The notes beneath the pieces were generated by a model. The model saw nothing but the letters and a program-made list of their open reading frames with translations. It made no database searches and was not told where the DNA came from. From Haladaptatus sp. R4 (GTDB taxonomy: Archaea > Halobacteriota > Halobacteria > Halobacteriales > Haladaptataceae): 64,000 nt of DNA. Each line of letters starts with the position of its first letter. Position 1 is the stretch's first letter. The translations under genes were made by a program, and so were the position numbers. Shown here one piece after another: positions 58,105 to 64,000 of the stretch. Location of the stretch: NCBI RefSeq assembly GCF_001625445.1, contig NZ_LWHG01000006.1:1-64000 (forward strand), given 5' to 3'.

Positions 58105-61078
58105 ATGGCAACACGGGACGACACTCCCGACCTCGAAACGTACCGCGCTTCGCTCGGTCACGAAGTCTCGGACACGCATCCCTCCCTCGCGAACGAACTG
58201 CGTGCCGTAGTCGATGGTGACGTCCGCTTCGACCAGTACACGCGCATCCTGTACGCGACGGACGGCAGCATCTACCAATCCCAACCCGCGGGGGTCGTCT
58301 ACCCGACCGATGTCGAGGACGTACGAGCGGCGGCGCGCGTCGCTGCAGACCACGACATGCCCGTCCTCCCGCGCGGTGCCGGTCGTCGCTCGCGGGACAG
58401 ACCGTCGGAAAAGGGTGTGTCGTCCTCGACTTCTCGCGCCACATGGATTCCATTCTGGACGTCGCACCCGACGAGCGCCGAGCGGTGGTCGAACCCGGTG
58501 TCGTGCAGGACGACTTGGACGAGTACCTCGCGGAGTGGGATCTCAAATTCGCGCCCGACCCGGCGTCCTCCAACCGGGCCACGGTCGGCGGCGGCATCGG
58601 CAACAACTCCACCGGCGCGCACTCGGTTCGCTACGGCATCACCGACGCGTACACCGCCGAGTTGGACGTCGTCCTCGCCGACGGGTCGCTGATTCACACC
58701 CACGACGTCAACTGACGGCGAGGAGTGGGACGAAATCGTGAAACGTGACGACAGGGAGGCCGAACTGTACCGAACCGTCCGGGGACTCGTCGAGGACAAC
58801 GAGGACGCTATCGAGGAGCGCTATCCGACGCTCAAGCGCTCGGTCAGCGGCTACAACCTCCACAAGGTGATTTCCGAGCGGGACGGAAACCGGTACATCA
58901 ACCTCTCGAAACTGTTCGTCGGCGGCGGAGGGAACGCTCGGTATCGTGGTGCGCGCGACGCTGGGATTGGTGTCGCGCCCCGACGAAACCGCGCTCGCGC
59001 TCTACTGTTTCGACGACCTCGTATCGGCGATGGAGGCAGTTCCGGAAGCCCTCGAATTCGACGTGAGTGCCGTCGAGTTGATGGACGACGAGGTGTTCCG
59101 CCTCGCCCGAAATTCGACGGAGTTCGCGGAGTACGCCGCCCCGATTCCGGAACGGGCGGAAGCCGCCCTGATGTTGGAGTTCGATAACGAGCTTCAGAAC
59201 GACTTCGAGGACGCCATCGCGGAGACGAACGCCAACTTCGTCCACGCGGGCGAGGCGTTCGACGTGCTCGAAGCCTACACGCCCGGAGAGCAGGCGGACC
59301 TCTGGAAGCTCCGCAAGGCCGCGATTCCGCTGCTGATGAGCATGGAGGGCGACCCGAAGCCGTATCCGTTCATCGAGGACGCGTCGGTGCCGCCGGAAGA
59401 ACTCGCCGAGTACGTCCGCGAGTTCATGGACGTGCTCGAAGATCACGATACCACGGCGGCCTACTTCGCCCACGCGGGGAGCGGCACGCTCCACATTCGA
59501 CCGATTCTGAACCTCAAAGACGCCGAGGGCATCGAGACGATGCACTCTATCGCGGACGACGTGACGTCGCTCGTCCTCGCCCACCACGGTTCGTTCTCCG
59601 GCGAACACGGCGACGGACTCGCCAGAACGGAGTTCAACCCGAAGATGTACGGCGAGCAACTGTGGACGGCGTTTCAGGACCTCAAGACGGCGTTCGACCC
59701 CGACTGGCGGATGAACCCCGGAACGGTCGTGTTTCGGGACGAGGACGAAGCCGACATGCGAGAAAACCTCCGTTACGGGCCGGACTACTCCTCGCTGGAG
59801 CCGACGACGGTGCAGGATTTCTCGGCGGAGGGCGGCTTTTCGCACCTCGTCGAACTCTGCAACGGTTGTGGTACCTGCCGCCAGACCGGAAGCGAGACGA
59901 TGTGTCCGTCCTACCGCGGAATGAGGACGGAGATGACGACGACGCGGGGACGGGCGAACCTCCTTCGAGCCGCCATCAGCGGCGAGATTCCGACCGAGGA
60001 ACTGTTCACCGACCGGTTTCAGGAGGAGGTGCTGGACCTCTGTCTGGGGTGTAAGGGCTGTGCTCACGACTGTCCCACCGGCGTCGATTTGGCGAAACTG
60101 AAGGCCGAGGTGAAACACGCCGACCACGAGAAACGCGGTGCGGACCTGCGGGAGACGTTCTTCGCGAACGTCCACAGGATTTCGGCGCTCGGGAGCGCGC
60201 TCGCCCCGCTGTCGAACTGGGCGACTCGGCTTCCGGGAACGGACGCGATTGCCGAGAGGACCCTCGGTATCGCCCCAGAGCGCGACCTGCCGACGTTCAG
60301 TCGGGAGACGTTCGTGGACTGGTTCGAATCGCGCGGAAGTCGCGTGCCGCCAGACATCGCCACCCAGCGGGTGCTGTTCGTCCCGGACACGTTCACGAAC
60401 TACAGCTATCCGGCACCCGGCAAGGCCGCCGTCCGCGTCCTCGAAGCCGCTGGCGTTCACGTCCAAGTGCCGACCGACCTCGCGCCGAGCGGACGGGCGG
60501 CCTACTCGGAAGGCTTCCTCGACACCGCGCGCGAGAACGCGGAAGCGAACGTCGCGGCGCTCGAATCGCGGGTCGACGACGGCTGGTCGGTCGTCTTCGT
60601 GGAACCCTCCGACGCGGTGATGTTCCAGGACGAGTATCGGGACCTCGTCTCGAACCCCGCCGTCGAGGACGTCGCGGCGAACACCTACGGCGTCTGTGAG
60701 TTCATCGACCGCAAGCGACTGGACGACGACATCGAGTTCCGCGGCGTGGACGAATCGCTCTCCTATCACGGCCACTGCAACCAGAAGGCACTGAATCGGG
60801 ACCACCACGCGGTCGGCGTCCTGCGACGTGCTGGTTACGAGGTGGACCCCCTCGACAGCGGGTGCTGTGGCATGGCGGGCAGTTTCGGCTACCGAGCCGA
60901 ACAGTACGACCTCTCGCAGGCCATCGGACGGATCCTGTTCGACCAAGTCGAGGAGAGCGACGCGGAAACCGTCGTCGCACCCGGCGCGTCCTGCCGGACG
61001 CAACTCGAAGGGCACGATACGCGGCCGCCCCATCCCATCGAGAAAGTCGCGGACGCGCTGGCTCGTGGCGGGAAGTAG
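58105..61078 (+). CDS. FAD-linked oxidase with GlpC-like Fe-S domain (three frameshifts)
   Basis: Joined, about 992 residues. The N-terminal FAD-binding (PCMH) domain starts MATRDDTPDLETYRASLG and has VVYPTDVEDVRAA, LPRGAGT-like and NRATVGGGIGNNSTGAHSVR; the FAD-oxidase C-terminal part has HAGSGTLHIRPIL and GEHGDGLARTEFNP. Two 4Fe-4S motifs follow (CNGCGTCRQTGSETMCPSY and CLGCKGCAHDCPTG), then two CCG-type heterodisulfide-reductase domains (YHGHCNQK, DSGCCGMAG). Frame changes lie near 58388, 58712 and 58935. The fused architecture fits D-lactate or glycolate dehydrogenase that feeds electrons into the membrane quinone pool. Confidence 0.92.
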
Positions 61079-61189
61079 TCTGCGAGCGTGCCGTTGTCGG
61101 AACTCGTTTTAGACTGAACTCGCTACATTTGGTTACGTCGTGATTACAACGACCGAGCCGCAATCAAGACCGCACCGCCCGCACGCCTC

Positions 61190-61430
61190 CCCCCCCAACC
61201 GATTCGCTCGGTCGCTGGCCCTCTCCCTCACTCATCCCTCGCGCACGTTTCTCGCGCGCGCCATCCGACCGGACAGGCAGCTCGATACGATCAGCACGGC
61301 GCGCGACGTCCTCGTGAACGAATGTGAGCGAGCTCGTCAGAGCGTTGCTCTGACGGTGGCGCACGCAGTGCGCCCGCGCGAGGGATGAGCGGAACGAGTA
61401 TCACGAGTGGAGTGAATCGGCTGGGGAGGG
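61190..61430. mobile_element. Multi-hairpin palindromic element, copy B
   Basis: Ends CCCCAACCGATTC (61193-61205) and GAATCGGCTGGGG (61414-61426) are complementary with one mismatch. Internal hairpins GTCAGAGC-GTT-GCTCTGAC and GGCGCAC-GCA-GTGCGCC match those of copy A in reverse order, and CGGCGCGCGACGTCCTCGTG (61297-61316) is complementary to 34576-34595. No gene is encoded. Copy B is shorter than A and in opposite orientation. Confidence 0.78.
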
Positions 61431-61688
61431 TCGTGGTACTGTGCGGTTGCGGTACGGGAGCGGTGACGGTATTCACGCGGCTCGGTCGCTGCATTCATAA
61501 TCGAGCCAGCGTGGTTCTCTCGAAGCGAACGGTCAGAGGGCTTTCTATGACTGTATCGCAGTTGCTACGATCTCTGAACCCAAAAAGCAGTACGATAAGA
61601 GCACATCACGGACCAAGTGAAGAAACCGGATTCGTCTTCACCAACCATCCTTATAAACGATTAAGGTATCGGCGTTCGATTTTCGAGT

Positions 61689-62692
61689 ATGAAACTCGGG
61701 ACTGGGCTGTTCACCTGTCAGCGACGCCCGGACGACGACCGTTCGATGACCGAGATTTACGACGAGATGCTGGAGTTGGGCGAGGTAATCGACGCCTCCG
61801 GACTCGACAGCATGTGGGTGTCCGAACACCACTTCGCCGAGGACGGCTATCTCCCCTCCACCATGCCCTCGCTCGCGGCGCTGGCCGCCCGAACCGAGAA
61901 CGTCGAACTCGGTTCCTGCATCGCGCTCGCCCCGCTCTACGACGGCGTTCGACTCGCGGAGGACGCGCGACGGTCGACCTGCTGTCCGATGGCCGACTGA
62001 CTGTGGGTCTCGCCATCGGGTCGAACCCCCGCGAGTTCGAATCGTTCGGCGTCCCAACGAGGAGCGCGTCGAACGCATGACGGACCTGACGGAACTCCTC
62101 CGTGCCTCGTGGTCGGACGGGGAACTCGACTACGACGCCGAGTTCCACGACGTCTCGCCGGACGTGAGCGTGACGCCGAAACCCGAGTCGGAAATTCCCA
62201 TCATGTACGGCGGCGGCGTCAAACCCGCCGTTCGACGCGCGGCACGCGTCGCGGACGCGTGGTGTGCGCCTTCCTCGCTCTCCATCGAGGGAGTCCGAAA
62301 GCGCAAGGAGGACATCGAGCACGTTCGGAAGGAGGAAGGAATCGAGGGCGATTTCGAGGTGTACGTCCTCCAACACGGGTTCGTCGGCGATTCGAAGGAA
62401 GAAGCGTGGGAGGCGATGAAGCCCGGTTACTTCTACATCCAGCGACGGTACGCCGAGATATTCTCCGGCGAGTCGGTGGACGAACTTCCGGCAGAACGAC
62501 AAGAAGAGCTAAAAGAACAGGCCATCTTCGGCACGCCCGAGCAAGTCACGGCGGAGTTGAACGAGTACCGCGACGCGCTGGGCGACGACGTTGCACTTCA
62601 TCTTCCGAACGTACCACCCCGGAATCGGTACCGAGGCGATGGCCGACTGCGTGGAACGACTGGGTGACGACGTCGCACCGAATATCCGGTAG
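61689..62692 (+). CDS. Luciferase-like (LLM class) flavin-dependent monooxygenase (three frameshifts)
   Basis: Joined, about 333 residues. It begins MKLGTGLFTCQRRPDDDRSM and has the F420/FMN barrel features SMWVSEHHFAEDGYLPS, IALAPLYDGVRLAED, VDLLSDGRLTVGLAIGSNPREF, IPIMYGGGVKPAVRRAARVA and IFGTPEQVTAELNEY. Frame changes lie near 61970, 62055 and 62605; the tail TYHPGIGTEAMADCVERLGD ends at TAG 62690-62692. In haloarchaea these use FMNH2 or coenzyme F420; substrate unknown. It lies 260 bp after palindromic element B. Confidence 0.87.
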
Positions 62693-62811
62693 TTTTATAC
62701 CACAGGGACGCACAACACACCCCACCATTTCCGCTGTTTTACGGCCGCGCCGGATGTGGAAAACGGGGTTCGGTACGGACGAGACGCCGAACGTTCGTGG
62801 AACGTTCGACG

Positions 62812-64000
62812 TCAGGGCCAGAGACCACGGATACGATGGGCCTCGCCGATTCGGGAGAGGGCGACGGAATACGCACCGTCGCGCCACGACACGTTGCGTT
62901 CTTCGACCTCCCGACGCACGTCACACCACGCGTCGAGCATTTCGGATTCGAGTTCGTCGTGCACGCGTTCGAGCGACCACTGACGCCGATTGATGTCCTG
63001 TAACCACTCGAAGTAGGAAACCGTCACTCCGCCCGCGTTGGCGAGGATGTCCGGAATCACCGGGATACCTCGTTCCGAGAATACGGAATCGGCGGACGAT
63101 GTCGTCGGACCGTTCGCACCCTCGACGACGAGTTCCGCCTGTACGTCGTCCGCGTTGGCCTCGGTGAGGACGTTTCCGACCGCCGCCGGAATGAGCACGT
63201 CCACGTCGAGCGTGAGGAGTTCCTCGTTGCTGATTCGGTCGTCGGCGTACTGGGTGACGGCCTCGGGTTTCTCGTCGTGAGACGGACGTCCACGGTGTCG
63301 ATACCGTCGGGGTCGTACACTGCGCCGTTCACGTCCGAAATCGAGACGATGGACGCCCCCCATTCGTCCAAGAGACGGGCGGCGTTCGCGCCGACGCTTC
63401 CGAACCCCTGTATCGCAATCGTCGTTCCGTCGAGTCCCAAATCGTAGTGTGCACACGCCTCGCGCGTGATGAGCGCGACTGATCGACCGGGCGCTTCCTC
63501 CCGCCCGTAGGACCCACCGATGACCGGCGGTTTACCGGTGACGACGCCGGGTTCGGTTTCACCTTCCTGCATCGAATACGCGTCCATGAACCACGCCATC
63601 GTCCGGGAATCGGTTCCCATATCGGGGGCCGGAATATCGCGCTTCGGCCCGACCGTGTCCCGAAGTTCCTGTGCGAATCGACGTGTCAACCGTTCGTGTT
63701 CGGTCTCCGAGAGTCGCTTCGGATCGACGACGAGACCGCCTTTCGCACCGCCGAAGGGGATATCCATGACGGCACACTTCCACGTCATCCACATCGACAG
63801 ACCGATACACTCCTCCTCGGTGACGCCCGGATGATACCGGATTCCACCCTTGTAGGGACCACGAACGCTGTCGTGTTGCGCACGATAGCCGGTAAATACC
63901 TCGATGGACCCATCGTCCCGTTTCAGGGGAACGGCGACGCGATGGACGTGCGATGGATGGCGCAACCGCTCGACGATGTTCGGATCGATGTCCAACCCGT
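62812..64000 (-). CDS. Glutamate dehydrogenase (Glu/Leu/Phe/Val family), 5' end outside window; one frameshift
   Basis: The visible part begins within [20 protein letters not shown] and contains the glycine-rich [20 protein letters not shown], the catalytic Lys in [34 protein letters not shown] and the dinucleotide fold [21 protein letters not shown] frameshift near 63285 breaks VDVR from [14 protein letters not shown]; the rest, with [19 protein letters not shown] and [18 protein letters not shown], ends at 62812. It interconverts glutamate and 2-oxoglutarate with NAD(P). About 400 codons are present; roughly 20-30 N-terminal residues are missing. Confidence 0.95.

Noticed and set aside
58898-61033. 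A 711-codon minus-strand frame opposite the FAD/Fe-S oxidase
   Set aside because: Antisense of a well-conserved enzyme; composition is dominated by Arg/Val/Asp with no motif.
6895-63290. Programmed frameshifting as an explanation for the many broken genes
   Set aside because: There are too many sites, no shared slippery heptamer or stimulatory structure, and the sites are ordinary short G/C runs.

Overview
The window is chromosomal DNA from a halophilic archaeon of class Halobacteria. The evidence is a partial archaeal 16S rRNA gene with several typical haloarchaeal rRNA promoters upstream, very acidic proteins, high-GC codon use, and haloarchaea-restricted families (DUF7521-type, HFX_2341-type regulator, halocin C8-like preprotein). 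The genus cannot be fixed from sequence reading alone.

Layout. 1-1650: 5' part of a 16S gene (minus strand) with four tandem promoters. 1.7-7.4 kb: a YndJ-like membrane protein, an IS1341-type tnpB element with a previously easy-to-miss 40-aa ribbon-helix-helix-like ORF abutting tnpB, and a Gfo/Idh/MocA oxidoreductase. 7.4-11.3 kb: an AT-rich accessory island with an ISH3-like transposase remnant, a halocin C8-like bacteriocin precursor, small membrane proteins and diverged non-coding repeats. 11.3-25.6 kb: phenolic acid decarboxylase, M28 peptidase, glycosyltransferase, GAP and AI-2E-type transporters, PHP and histidine phosphatases, a two-HMA metal P-type ATPase, CPBP and M48 membrane proteases, and an arylsulfotransferase-like protein. 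25.7-30.2 kb: an overlapping operon DUF4129 / DUF7269-like / DUF58 / large membrane protein. 30.4-37.8 kb: a CARF-wHTH regulator and two paralogous KaiC-like ATPase plus degenerate-receiver operons, with a cyclase, a long palindromic element and an RNase H-like nuclease between them. 38-64 kb: citrate synthase, MFS transporter, a Zn-ribbon regulator broken by a 51-bp palindromic insertion, glutathionyl-hydroquinone reductase-like protein, GH15 glucoamylase, thioredoxin-like, DoxX, old-yellow-enzyme, XPB-like helicase, CDGSH protein, threonine synthase-like and HpcH/HpaI aldolase pair, SDR, two winged-helix regulators, a large FAD/Fe-S oxidoreductase, a second palindromic element, an LLM monooxygenase and a partial glutamate dehydrogenase.

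Two features dominate interpretation. First, about thirty-five single-base frameshifts interrupt otherwise well-conserved housekeeping and metabolic genes, mostly losses of one G/C in a short run; this pattern fits consensus sequencing error far better than mass pseudogenisation, so most broken genes are annotated here as one CDS with the shift position given. Second, the window holds at least three families of small non-coding structured elements: a 51-bp two-hairpin insertion (two copies, with compensatory stem changes), a 250-430-bp multi-hairpin palindromic element (two copies in opposite orientation), and diverged repeats inside the halocin island. No tRNA and no CRISPR array was seen.
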